DNA of 64,000 nt from Thermodesulfobacteriota bacterium (GTDB taxonomy: Bacteria > Desulfobacterota > UBA8473): the NCBI GenBank assembly GCA_040757775.1, contig JBFLWQ010000011.1, positions 28,370 to 92,369 of the forward strand, read 5' to 3'. Shown piece after piece: positions 17,771 through 26,086 of the stretch. Within the stretch, counting starts at the first letter, position 1. The number at the start of each line of letters is the position of its first letter. The notes beneath the pieces are model-generated. The model saw only the letters and a program-made list of their open reading frames with translations, searched no databases and was not told where the DNA came from. A program made the position numbers and the translations under genes.

Positions 17771-18517
17771 ATGCAAAAACCTTATCAAGTTATCAAAGAT
17801 GACGAAACCCTTGATGATTTGCTTGATGGAGATTTAAAGATCATTCAAAAAAGAGGCGGATACCGATTTTCTATCGATGCTATACTCCTTGCAAATTTTG
17901 TTGGTGTCCCTAAAGTTGAATCTATCATCGATCTGGGTACCGGATGTGGCATAATACCCATTTTATTAGCTCACAAAACCAAAATTAATAGGATAGTAGG
18001 GGTTGAAATTCAGAAGGATATGGCTGAAATGGCAAACAGAAGTGTGGGGTTAAACGATCTTTCCAAAAGGGTTACAATCATCCATGAAAATATAAACAAT
18101 CTAAAGGAATTATTTAAGGCAGAGTCTTTCGATATAGTGTTCAGCAATCCACCTTATCGAAAGGTAAATTCTGGAAGGATTAACCCGGATTATCAAAAAG
18201 CCATAGCCCGGCATGAGATCAAATGCTCTTTACAGGATACATTAACAATTGCAAGATACTTAGTAAAACCAAAAGGTAAAGTGTATCTTATCTTTCCTGT
18301 TGTCAGACTTGGAGACCTGATGTACAATCTCAGGGAAACTGTACTTGAACCTAAAAAATTACAGATTGTCTACCCTAACATAAAGTCTCAAGGAAAGCTT
18401 GTTCTGGTAGAGGCCTCCAAGGGTAGGGGTGCGGGGTTAAAAATACTGGAACCCCTTTTTACTCATGATCTGAATGGGATTCCAATTTCTGATCCTCCCG
18501 AGAGCTTCGAAGTTTAG
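17771..18517 (+). CDS. trmN6: tRNA1(Val) (adenine(37)-N6)-methyltransferase-like
   Basis: This 248-residue class I SAM-dependent methyltransferase has the YfiC/TrmN6 pattern: an N-terminal QKRGGYRFSIDAILLANFV segment, the SAM-binding DLGTGCGIIPILLA, and the catalytic NPPY motif in IVFSNPPYRKV. TrmN6 methylates the N6 of A37 in tRNA-Val. The match is to the wider COG4123 family, so tRNA target is inferred. AAGGG lies seven bases before the ATG, and the gene follows DUF1015 by 25 bases. Its 3' end overlaps the convergent DciA-like gene by 59 bases. Confidence 0.88.
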   Translation: MQKPYQVIKDDETLDDLLDGDLKIIQKRGGYRFSIDAILLANFVGVPKVESIIDLGTGCGIIPILLAHKTKINRIVGVEIQKDMAEMANRSVGLNDLSKRVTIIHENINNLKELFKAESFDIVFSNPPYRKVNSGRINPDYQKAIARHEIKCSLQDTLTIARYLVKPKGKVYLIFPVVRLGDLMYNLRETVLEPKKLQIVYPNIKSQGKLVLVEASKGRGAGLKILEPLFTHDLNGIPISDPPESFEV

Positions 18518-18965
18518 CATCCTTAATCATTGTGCGCAAAAGAATATCCCGGGTTTCAGGGTCTCTTATATGAATTAAATCCTTCTTTATGCTTTCCAGA
18601 TCCGCCTCTGACGGATTATCTACCTCTATATCTAACCGTTTTTTATAGCTAACCATAGCCTTTAGACCTTTGGGGTTAAGAATTTCACCGAGGCTGAACT
18701 GTATATCTTTTACCACTCCTTTTTCTACTCTTCTATTCAAGCGTTCTATTATCATTTGTTTCAGAGATTCTAACTGGCGTATCCAGACAAGTGTTGAGAC
18801 CCTCACGAAAAGTTTGTTATCCTTGATGCTCTTTGGTTGAGTTTGTTTTGCAACATATTCTCCGACTACCTCATCCCAAACTTCCAAAACAAGGTGTTCT
18901 TTTAATTTGGTGTTATATTTCAGCTTTCTCAGAGTCTCTTCTAAAACGGAGCCAATACTGTTCAT
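18459..18965 (-). CDS. DUF721/DciA-like protein
   Basis: This 168-residue protein has the DUF721 domain at residues about 5-95: IGSVLEETLRKLKYN, VLEVWDEVVGEYVAKQTQP and LFVRVSTLVWIRQLESLK. DciA is the common bacterial loader or recruiter of replicative helicase DnaB and contains this KH-like domain. The C-terminal extension is charged and may be flexible. The start codon follows the stop of the upstream lipoprotein gene by four bases. It overlaps trmN6 tail-to-tail. Confidence 0.8.
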   Translation of the reverse strand: MNSIGSVLEETLRKLKYNTKLKEHLVLEVWDEVVGEYVAKQTQPKSIKDNKLFVRVSTLVWIRQLESLKQMIIERLNRRVEKGVVKDIQFSLGEILNPKGLKAMVSYKKRLDIEVDNPSEADLESIKKDLIHIRDPETRDILLRTMIKDAKLRSSREDQKLESHSDHE

Positions 18966-18969
18966 CTAT

Positions 18970-19791
18970 TTAGTCCAGATAGACTATCGTTACACCCGGT
19001 GGAGCATCCAGATCAAAACTGTTCCGGTTTATACCAGTATTTATTTCCAGGTCACTGTAATCGATCTCTATTTTAGTAGGGGCATGGCGCATCGTGCCCC
19101 TGCCTGAAGGTAATAAAATAGTGGTAGACATAGGAAACAAGAGACCATTTATCGTCTTATAGTTGTCGAACTTAACTTTTAGAAGAGAATTCCCTGACGA
19201 ATCGTAGATCTCGCTTTTGATTATAGAAAAATTTAGAGGCTCAACCCATATAGATTGCCTTGTAATCCCTCCCTGTTGGAAAGCCCTCACAAGGTAGAGA
19301 TTCTCTTCTTGAACAATTCCAATGTCCATATCAATATGATCAATCAACGGGGTACTACCCAGCAGTATAGAAAACAGGTCTTTTGATTTTAAATACAGGG
19401 GAAATACAATTGAGAGATTCTCTGGAGTAAGTTCGCCCTTATAAAGCTTATTCTCTGACAGAGATAAAATGGACAGATGGTTGTCTTTTGCTGTTAAAAA
19501 AAACAATGGCTGACCAAAGAACCCCAATGTTTCCATCCGCAATGATGATGGTTTTTGAACAATAATAACCTCTTTAAGATGATAATTTTTATCTGCATTC
19601 GTTATTGTTACCTTTGCTATTCCTTTTAAATCTTTAATCTCCCTTTCCCTGATCGCTATTTTTTTTAGTATATCATCTGGAGAGCTTAATGGTTTAACTG
19701 GGAATCTGGAATGTCTCAGACCGGTACAGCCAGTCAAAATAGAGACAGAAAAGATGAGAAGAATACTGAACTTGAAGATAGTTTTGAATAT
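18970..19791 (-). CDS. Lipoprotein, DUF4292/LolB-like, lacking a standard start codon
   Basis: The mature protein (about 250 residues) has a DUF4292/LolB-like layout: KDLKGIAKVTITNADKN, LRMETLGFFGQPLFFLTA and a FDNYKTINGLLFPMSTTI segment, consistent with an outer-membrane lipoprotein that binds lipid or lipoprotein. The lipobox LTGC is preceded by a proper hydrophobic signal (FKFSILLIFSVSI), but between the in-frame upstream TAA and the lipobox there is no ATG, GTG or TTG. ATA at 19791 has AGGTGG nine bases upstream and is the best-placed initiator; a sequence error converting ATG to ATA would also explain it. The next upstream gene is a TPR lipoprotein and DciA-like follows. Confidence 0.75.
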   Translation of the reverse strand: MFKTIFKFSILLIFSVSILTGCTGLRHSRFPVKPLSSPDDILKKIAIREREIKDLKGIAKVTITNADKNYHLKEVIIVQKPSSLRMETLGFFGQPLFFLTAKDNHLSILSLSENKLYKGELTPENLSIVFPLYLKSKDLFSILLGSTPLIDHIDMDIGIVQEENLYLVRAFQQGGITRQSIWVEPLNFSIIKSEIYDSSGNSLLKVKFDNYKTINGLLFPMSTTILLPSGRGTMRHAPTKIEIDYSDLEINTGINRNSFDLDAPPGVTIVYLD

Positions 19792-19830
19792 ATTAAAAAT
19801 CCACCTTTTCGGGATTTAAATTTGATGTGT

Positions 19831-19957
19831 TCGTAAAAAATCGAAAACCGATTCCTATGTCATTTCGAGTCCGCCTCTGGTGGACGAGAAATCTGATATT
19901 ATTAAAGATTCCTCGTTGCTTGCGCTCCTCGGAATGACAAAACATGGCTTTTTACGA
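19831..19957. mobile_element. MITE-like element, copy 1
   Basis: About 127 bases bounded by TCGTAAAAA and TTTTTACGA. Its interior (GTCATTTCGAG ... TCCTCGGAATGAC) matches, in inverted orientation, the interior of the element at 40466-40588. It carries no gene. Terminal inverted repeats with a shared core suggest a non-autonomous transposon. Confidence 0.6.
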
Positions 19958-19983
19958 GACCATCAAATTTGTTTTTATCCCTA

Positions 19984-21702
19984 TTATTTGCTTTCCTTTA
20001 GCGCCTTAATCTTTTCTTTCAATAGTTTCTTATTTAAATCTAACTTCAGGGCCTTTTCATACATAGCCAATGCCCTATCTTTTTTACTATTTTTAAGGTA
20101 CGCATCGCCGAGATGTTCAGCAATTATTGGATCTTTAGGTACTAACTTAATAGCTTTCTCCAACTCTTTAATGGCTTCATCAATTTTCCCTTTTTTATAA
20201 TAAACCCAACCAAGGCTGTCTGTAATATAGCCGTCTTCAGGTTTTATCTCTAATGCCTTCTTTATTAATTCTTCTGCCTCGTCTAGATTTATACCTTTAT
20301 CAGCATAGTTGTATCCAATATAGTTTAAAGCATTGGCATTTTTAGGATCCAGTTTTAAGACTTCTCTCATCTCCTCTATGCCTTTTTCAATGTTTCCAGC
20401 TTTATCATAAAGAATGCCAAGGTTATAGTGGAGATTTATATCATCTGGTTTCAATTCCAATGCCTTCTTTAATGCATCAATACTGTTTTTATAATCATGG
20501 CCCTTTTCAAACAGGGATGCCAGGAACTCATATAATTTAACGTTGCCCCCTTTTTTTTCAATGGCTTCTTTAATAACTTCGACAGCTTTTTTGGAATTCT
20601 TTTGTTTTTCTTCAAGGATATACCCTATGTTGATCTGTGAATCAGGAAAAAGTTCTGAATCCAAAGGTACCTTTTTAAACTCCTCGATTGCTCTTTCCAG
20701 TTCTCCTTTTTCTTCGTAAGTAGCAGCCAAATAATATCTAGCCTTATGAAAATTAGGATCAACACCCAGGATAAGATTAAATTCTTTTATAGCCTCTTCA
20801 TATTTCTTTTGCTCAAGATAGATCAACCCTATTTTTATACCGACATCCTTATTATTAATATCTAGCTTCTTTAACTTTTCGAACGTTTCTATAGCTTTAT
20901 CTAATTTCTCTTGTTTAATGTATAAATGGCCAAGGCGTGTTAAGACAGAAGAATCAGAAGGGTTAATCTTTAATATCTTTTCATATATTTCAATCGCCCC
21001 TTTATTTTCTCCCTGAAACTCATAAATTGTGCCTAGTTCGATTAAGGCAGCACCAAAATCTGGTTTAAGCATTAAAGCTTTATGATAGTATTTTTCAGCT
21101 TCTTTAAAGAATTTTATCTCAGCGTATACTCTTCCCAGATAGTAATTAGCCATCGCAGAATCTGGATCAATCTCAAGTAGCTTCTTCAGGGAAGAGATGG
21201 ACTTCTCGTGTTCTTTAACCTTGAGATACAAAGCACTCAGGAAAAAGTAAGCCTCTTTGTTTTTAGGGTCAATTTTGACTACGGTTTCATACTCATTGAT
21301 AGCTGCATGTTCATTGCCGGTACTAGAATATAACCCCCCTAAAAGTAAACGAGCGGGTGAATATTCTGGGTGACTGGCAATTACAGTTTGGCACTGGTGA
21401 ATCGCATCCTTTAAAAGCCCCTTTTTTATATAGATAATCGCCAGGTATATTCTTAAGGCAGGGGAATCCATATCATAATTTAAAGCCAGTTTGTATTCTT
21501 CTATGGCAGAATCTATATTTTCTTCATTTTCGAAAAGTTGAGCTCGAGAAAAATGATAATATGCCAATGAGCTGGCTTTTTCTGTCTCTGTTATCGGAGA
21601 TTCTTTCAAAGGGGGGGGCTTTGAAAGATCAACGGTAGCACAAGAGGAGAAAAATATTATTATAAATAGGGTTGAGAAGTATTTTACGCTCTTTTTAAGC
21701 AC
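19984..21702 (-). CDS. TPR-repeat lipoprotein
   Basis: This 572-residue protein starts with a lipoprotein signal ending in FSSC (Cys21). Almost all of the remainder is about 15 tetratricopeptide repeats, each with the canonical pattern (for example AYFFLSALYLKVKEHEKSIS and ALNYIGYNYADKGINLDEAE). Such proteins act as scaffolds in the periplasm or at the outer membrane, often in envelope assembly. It is followed in the same direction by the DUF4292-like lipoprotein, a pairing common in Desulfobacterota. The specific partner is unknown. Confidence 0.88.
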   Translation of the reverse strand: MLKKSVKYFSTLFIIIFFSSCATVDLSKPPPLKESPITETEKASSLAYYHFSRAQLFENEENIDSAIEEYKLALNYDMDSPALRIYLAIIYIKKGLLKDAIHQCQTVIASHPEYSPARLLLGGLYSSTGNEHAAINEYETVVKIDPKNKEAYFFLSALYLKVKEHEKSISSLKKLLEIDPDSAMANYYLGRVYAEIKFFKEAEKYYHKALMLKPDFGAALIELGTIYEFQGENKGAIEIYEKILKINPSDSSVLTRLGHLYIKQEKLDKAIETFEKLKKLDINNKDVGIKIGLIYLEQKKYEEAIKEFNLILGVDPNFHKARYYLAATYEEKGELERAIEEFKKVPLDSELFPDSQINIGYILEEKQKNSKKAVEVIKEAIEKKGGNVKLYEFLASLFEKGHDYKNSIDALKKALELKPDDINLHYNLGILYDKAGNIEKGIEEMREVLKLDPKNANALNYIGYNYADKGINLDEAEELIKKALEIKPEDGYITDSLGWVYYKKGKIDEAIKELEKAIKLVPKDPIIAEHLGDAYLKNSKKDRALAMYEKALKLDLNKKLLKEKIKALKESK

Positions 21703-21891
21703 TGTCTTGCTTAAACTCCAATATTAGGGAAAGCGGATTAGAGGGTTCATGGAGTCTCGTATTTCACTTGAATCCTTGAACCCTTAACCCCATGGATCCA
21801 GATTAGTTAATGAATTATCACATCAAAGATACATAGTCAATGATAAATCCTCGAATCTTCAAGATATTGACTTTTCCTTCAACTTCCTATA

Positions 21892-22021
21892 TAAAGTCAA
21901 CTACCCCGATAGGATCGAGGCTTAAAGGTTTAAGTCCGCCAGAGGCGGAAAGGAGTTAAGTGATCAAGAGAGATTTTTTTCTTTACTACTCTCGAACCCT
22001 GGAATCCTTGACTCCTCGAAC
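21892..22021. repeat. Dispersed repeat, copy 2 of the 16239-16364 family
   Basis: AAGTCAACTACCCCGATAGG, AAGTCCGCCAGAGGCGG, GTGATCAAGAG and CTGGAATCCTTGA parallel the copy at 16.2 kb over about 130 bases. The start of an open frame at 21960 lies in it, so the true gene start is further downstream. Confidence 0.65.
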
Positions 22022-22079
22022 CCTTGTGGCGCAAAAGGCGAGGGTTTTTCTCTTATTCCCCGAAGGAGACAATAGCTTT

Positions 22080-22904
22080 ATGGTCTTTAAAATTGGATGG
22101 TTCTCTACTGGCCGTGATAAGGCTGCAAGAGACCTGTTAAGAACAATCTATAACTCTATGAAGTTGGGTAAGATGAAGGCTACTCTATCCTTTGTATTTT
22201 GTAACAGGGCATTAGGGGAAAGTGAAGAAAGCGATCGGTTTTTGAAGATGGTGGAAGATTATGGTATTGATTTAATTTGTTACTCTTCGAAAAACTTTAA
22301 ACCCGATATGAGAAGAGCGGGGATAACTGATCCTGTTGTTTTGGAGAAGTGGAGGAGAAAGTATGATAATAAGATTATAAAAAGGCTAACTAACTATACA
22401 ACCGACTTAAATGTTTTGGCTGGTTATATGCTGGTAGTCAGCAGTAAGATGTGTGAGGAACTGGACATGATAAACCTTCATCCAGCGGCACCTGGCGGCC
22501 CGTCTGGCACATGGCAGGAAGTAATATGGAAGCTGATAGATTTGAAAGCAGATGCAACAGGGGTTATGATACATCTGGTAACAAGCAAACTGGATGAAGG
22601 CCCTCCAGTTACGTACTGCACCTTTCCTGTCAAAGGTCCTGTATTCGATAAGATTTGGAACAACTTAAACAAAAGGTTAAAGACCAAAAGTCTTACCCAG
22701 ATTATGAGAGAGGATGGTGAAAGTAATGAACTTTTTATGGAAATCAGAAGACAAGGGTTTATAAGAGAGCAACCTCTTTTAATCAAAACAGTCGAAGCGT
22801 TTGCGGAGGGTAGGATAAGGCTTGAGAATAAAAGATTATTTATGGGAAATGAGACGATAAAAGATGGGCTATGTTTAAATAAGGAGATAGAAGCTTACCT
22901 ATGA
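22080..22904 (+). CDS. Formyltransferase-family protein (PurN-like)
   Basis: From ATG 22080 (AAGGAGA ten bases upstream) the protein has 274 residues. The N-terminus MVFKIGWFSTGRDKAARDLL resembles the PurN phosphate-binding start, NLHPAAPGG corresponds to the PurN NIHPS motif near the formyl site, and GVMIHLVTSKLDEGP corresponds to the conserved GVSVHFV-ELD-GP motif. The Asn-His-Asp catalytic set therefore appears largely present. It may formylate a ribonucleotide amine using 10-formyltetrahydrofolate, but it is divergent, and the last about 70 residues are not typical. The stop overlaps the next gene by four bases, implying a shared function with the HAD protein. Confidence 0.75.
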   Translation: MVFKIGWFSTGRDKAARDLLRTIYNSMKLGKMKATLSFVFCNRALGESEESDRFLKMVEDYGIDLICYSSKNFKPDMRRAGITDPVVLEKWRRKYDNKIIKRLTNYTTDLNVLAGYMLVVSSKMCEELDMINLHPAAPGGPSGTWQEVIWKLIDLKADATGVMIHLVTSKLDEGPPVTYCTFPVKGPVFDKIWNNLNKRLKTKSLTQIMREDGESNELFMEIRRQGFIREQPLLIKTVEAFAEGRIRLENKRLFMGNETIKDGLCLNKEIEAYL

Positions 22905-23986
22905 AAGCAAGGCAGTTCATTACAGATTGTGAAGGCCCCATATCGTTAAATGATAATGCTTATGAATTGACGAAACACTTTATACCCAATGGAGATCGTT
23001 TTTTTGCCCAGATAAGTAAATACGATGATATCCTTGCGGACATAGTGAAGAGGCCAGGGTATAAGGCTGGAGACACCCTTAAATTGATTTTGCCGTTTCT
23101 GAAGGCATATGGGGCTTCAAATGGGGCTATTAAGGAATACAGTGCCAAGAATATAATCATTGTTCCAGGGGCAGACGCCACATTGGAATATATTGGCAGC
23201 AGGATGCCATCTTTCATAATCAGTACGAGTTATGAGCCTTACTTAAATGCCCTCTGTGATTACATAGGTTTTGATAGAAAACACGTCTATTGTACCAAGC
23301 TCGATTTAGATAAGTATATAATAGAATCTCATGAAATTATAAGACTGAAAGAAATCCATAAAGAAATAGATTCGTTGGCTAAACTAGAAATTCCTGCAGA
23401 TGTTGGGGATTTCGATGGTCTCCCGGATGAGGTGAAAGAAGCAGTAAAAAGACTAGATGGATTCTTCTGGGAAGATATTCTCTCCATGAAATCAGGGGAG
23501 ATGTTAAAGGAGATAAATCCCGTTGGTGGTATTGAAAAGGCTAATGCCATACTACATAGCCTCAAAACGACAGGAAACGATCTCCAGGATGTGATGTATA
23601 TAGGAGATAGTATTACAGATGCCCATGCATTAGATATGGTAAAAAAAGGCGGAGGGGTTGCTGTCTCTTTTAATGGTAACAGGTATGCTTTGAATAAAGC
23701 AGAAATTGCCTGTATATCGGACCATACTATTGTTATATCAATTATGGCGGAAATCTTTTCAACAGGGGGAAAAGAGATGGTTATGGCACTTGCAGGTGGC
23801 TGGTCTTTTGACTCCATTAAAAGGCATAGTCTGAACAGAATGTTAATCGACCAGCTTTTGCATATCTATCCAGAATCTCTTCCAAAAGTAGGAGTTATAA
23901 AAGAGGATAATATAGATAGGTTAACTATTGAAAGTGAGTTTTTTAGGAAGATTATGAGAGGTAAAGAAGCTGGAACCCTTGGATAA
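22901..23986 (+). CDS. HAD-like protein of the COG4030/EhaR type
   Basis: This 361-residue protein starts KARQFITDCEGPISLNDNAYELT, with the HAD motif DCEGP (Asp9), then ISKYDDILADIVKRPGYKAG and LKLILPFLKAYGASN. MYIGDSITDAHAL carries the late HAD acidic motif. This matches COG4030, known in methanogens as EhaR of the energy-converting hydrogenase A cluster and seen sporadically in bacteria; no hydrogenase genes are nearby. It is probably a phosphatase. The four-base overlap with the PurN-like gene suggests a two-gene operon. Transfer from an archaeon is possible but not shown. Confidence 0.75.
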   Translation: MKARQFITDCEGPISLNDNAYELTKHFIPNGDRFFAQISKYDDILADIVKRPGYKAGDTLKLILPFLKAYGASNGAIKEYSAKNIIIVPGADATLEYIGSRMPSFIISTSYEPYLNALCDYIGFDRKHVYCTKLDLDKYIIESHEIIRLKEIHKEIDSLAKLEIPADVGDFDGLPDEVKEAVKRLDGFFWEDILSMKSGEMLKEINPVGGIEKANAILHSLKTTGNDLQDVMYIGDSITDAHALDMVKKGGGVAVSFNGNRYALNKAEIACISDHTIVISIMAEIFSTGGKEMVMALAGGWSFDSIKRHSLNRMLIDQLLHIYPESLPKVGVIKEDNIDRLTIESEFFRKIMRGKEAGTLG

Positions 23987-24083
23987 AAGATTGAAAAAGG
24001 TAAACCAGTTAAATGACTGTTGCCTGACAGGGCTTGACAATCAAATTGGATACAGGAATATATAGATTAATTTTATTATTTTC

Positions 24084-24112
24084 TTGACAGGATAGATACT
24101 GCTATGATAAAA
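24084..24112 (+). promoter_or_regulatory. Putative promoter upstream of the Liv operon
   Basis: TTGACA (24084-24089) is followed by an A/T-rich ATAAAA after 17 bases. It lies in the 458-base gap between the HAD gene and livG and leaves a long untranslated leader of about 325 bases in which no riboswitch was recognised. Nothing else is seen in this gap. Confidence 0.35.
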
Positions 24113-24444
24113 GCCAAAATCTAGTTACCCATCTTGAGTAAGCCTTCATTCATTTTTTAGTTTTGAAAAGACAGGGGTTTCTGTTATATGACTTATGTTT
24201 CCTGGTATAAAATCTGATTTGATCCAGCAGAGCCTATTCCTGTAAAATCTTAATCCCCTTGCCTCAAAAAACGTTTTTCGCTCCAATTAAATTATTTTTT
24301 ATTGTTCCAATTCCATGAGAATAAACCATGTATCTGGTGTCTTATCTAAAGGAAATAAAATCGATTGCATCAATCAATATAGTTTTAAATTTTAATTTGG
24401 TTTAGATATTTTATTCAAAAAACAAAAAGTCAGGTGTAATAGCT

Positions 24445-25245
24445 ATGCAAGAGAATAGAGTTATTTTAAGTTTAGAGGATACTTATTTATCATTCGGAGG
24501 AGTACAAGCACTAGCAGGAGTGAACGTAGATATTAAGAAGGATCAAATATTAGCCCTTATTGGTCCAAATGGCTCTGGGAAGACATCCATTCTCAACTCC
24601 ATATCCGGGTTTTATCGTCCTCAAAAGGGAAATATATATTTTAGAGGAAAGAGGATTAATAACTTTAAGCCCAACAAGATCGCTGCCATGGGGATCGCGA
24701 GAACGTTTCAGAACCTTGCCCTCTATACAGGACTATCCACCGTAGATAATCTGCTGTCAGGCAGACATATCATGATGAAGCAGAACCTCCTCTCTGGGTT
24801 TTTGTACTTTGGTCCGGCATTAAAGACCGAGATTGAACATAGAGAACAAGTAGAATATATAATGGACTTCCTGGAACTAGAGTCTTATAGACATCAGCGT
24901 GTAGGTGTACTCCCCTATGGAGTCCGAAAAAGAGTGGAACTAGGGCGAGCTCTGGCTATGGAGCCAAAGGTACTCCTCCTTGATGAACCCATGGCTGGGA
25001 TGAATATGGAGGAGAAGGAAGATATGGCCAGATATGTCCTGGATATCAAAGAGGCAAAATTGGAGACCGTAATAAAGGAATCACCGGCTATCGTCCTTGT
25101 GGAACATGAGATGGATGTGGTAATGGATATTTCTGACAGGGTTATAGCCCTGGACTGGGGAAAGAAGATTGCCGAGGGTACCCCTGATGAAATAAAGAAT
25201 AATCAAGCAGTTATCAAGGCATATCTGGGAGAGGAAGAGTACTAG
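24445..25245 (+). CDS. livG: ABC transporter ATP-binding protein, LivG type
   Basis: This 266-residue ATPase energises a branched-chain-amino-acid-type importer from the cytoplasmic side. Walker A is GPNGSGKTS, Walker B is LLLDEPMAGM, and the H-loop is in IVLVEHEMD. The signature region reads LPYGVRKRVE in place of LSGGQ, a variant typical of Liv sets linked to an acyl-CoA ligase. The LivG-specific GIARTFQNLALY is present. Start ATG 24445 is preceded only weakly by AGGTG. It is the first gene of a six- or seven-gene operon. Confidence 0.92.
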   Translation: MQENRVILSLEDTYLSFGGVQALAGVNVDIKKDQILALIGPNGSGKTSILNSISGFYRPQKGNIYFRGKRINNFKPNKIAAMGIARTFQNLALYTGLSTVDNLLSGRHIMMKQNLLSGFLYFGPALKTEIEHREQVEYIMDFLELESYRHQRVGVLPYGVRKRVELGRALAMEPKVLLLDEPMAGMNMEEKEDMARYVLDIKEAKLETVIKESPAIVLVEHEMDVVMDISDRVIALDWGKKIAEGTPDEIKNNQAVIKAYLGEEEY

Positions 25246-25261
25246 TAACGGAGGTATATAG

Positions 25262-26059
25262 ATGCTTGTATTAAACAACATCGAAGTAAAATATCAAAAT
25301 GTCATTCTCGTACTGAGAGGAGTTACCATAGAGGTACCTGAGGGACAGATTATTTCATTATTGGGCGCCAATGGGGCAGGTAAAAGTACTACCCTCAAGG
25401 CCATATCAGGTATGCTATATCCGGAGGAGGGGAGGGTTACTGATGGCTCTATCGAGTATAATGGTGTAAGGATTGATGGACTGAGAACCAAAGCCATAGT
25501 GGATATGGGGATCGTTCAGATAATGGAAGGCAGACGGACTCTGGAACAACTTACGGCAGAGGAGAATCTGATAGCTGGTGCTATAGGGAGAAACCCCACC
25601 AGGGGGGAGTTAAAGAGGGATATAGACAAGATATACGAATTCTTTCCGAGGTTAAAGGATGTCCGTAATCAAACAGCAGGCTATCTTTCAGGTGGTGAGC
25701 AGCAACAGCTCGTGGTTGGACGGGGGCTTATGTCTCGTCCTAAATTGATGCTACTGGATGAAACCTCTTTGGGATTGGCTCCCATGCTGGTTAAAGAAAT
25801 ATACAATATCATAGAAAGACTGAATAAAGAGGAGAAGATATCCCTTCTGGTTGTAGAACAGAATGCCAGAGCAGCCCTCCAGATTGCAGATTATGGCTAT
25901 GTAATGGAAAACGGGCGGGTAGTATTGGATGATACTGGTCCCAAGCTGCTGGAGAATGAGGACATTAAAGAGTTTTACATGGGACTCACTGAAGTTGGGG
26001 AAAAGAAGAGCTATAAAACTATTAAGCACTACAAGAGAAGAAAGAGGTGGCTTGGTTAA
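25262..26059 (+). CDS. livF: ABC transporter ATP-binding protein, LivF type
   Basis: This 265-residue ATPase pairs with LivG. Walker A is GANGAGKST, the signature is LSGGEQQQL, and Walker B is LMLLDETSLGLAP with the LivF-type switch SLLVVEQNA. A C-terminal basic tail (KTIKHYKRRKRWLG) extends beyond the usual end. GGAGG lies seven bases before the ATG, and the gene follows livG by 16 bases. Confidence 0.93.
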   Translation: MLVLNNIEVKYQNVILVLRGVTIEVPEGQIISLLGANGAGKSTTLKAISGMLYPEEGRVTDGSIEYNGVRIDGLRTKAIVDMGIVQIMEGRRTLEQLTAEENLIAGAIGRNPTRGELKRDIDKIYEFFPRLKDVRNQTAGYLSGGEQQQLVVGRGLMSRPKLMLLDETSLGLAPMLVKEIYNIIERLNKEEKISLLVVEQNARAALQIADYGYVMENGRVVLDDTGPKLLENEDIKEFYMGLTEVGEKKSYKTIKHYKRRKRWLG

Positions 26060-26086
26060 AGGGATTTTTTGTTGAAGGAGAAAGGT

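Noticed and set aside
23987..24444. Riboswitch in the long leader before livG
   Set aside because: No known conserved riboswitch core was recognised and no strong hairpin-terminator pair is visible.
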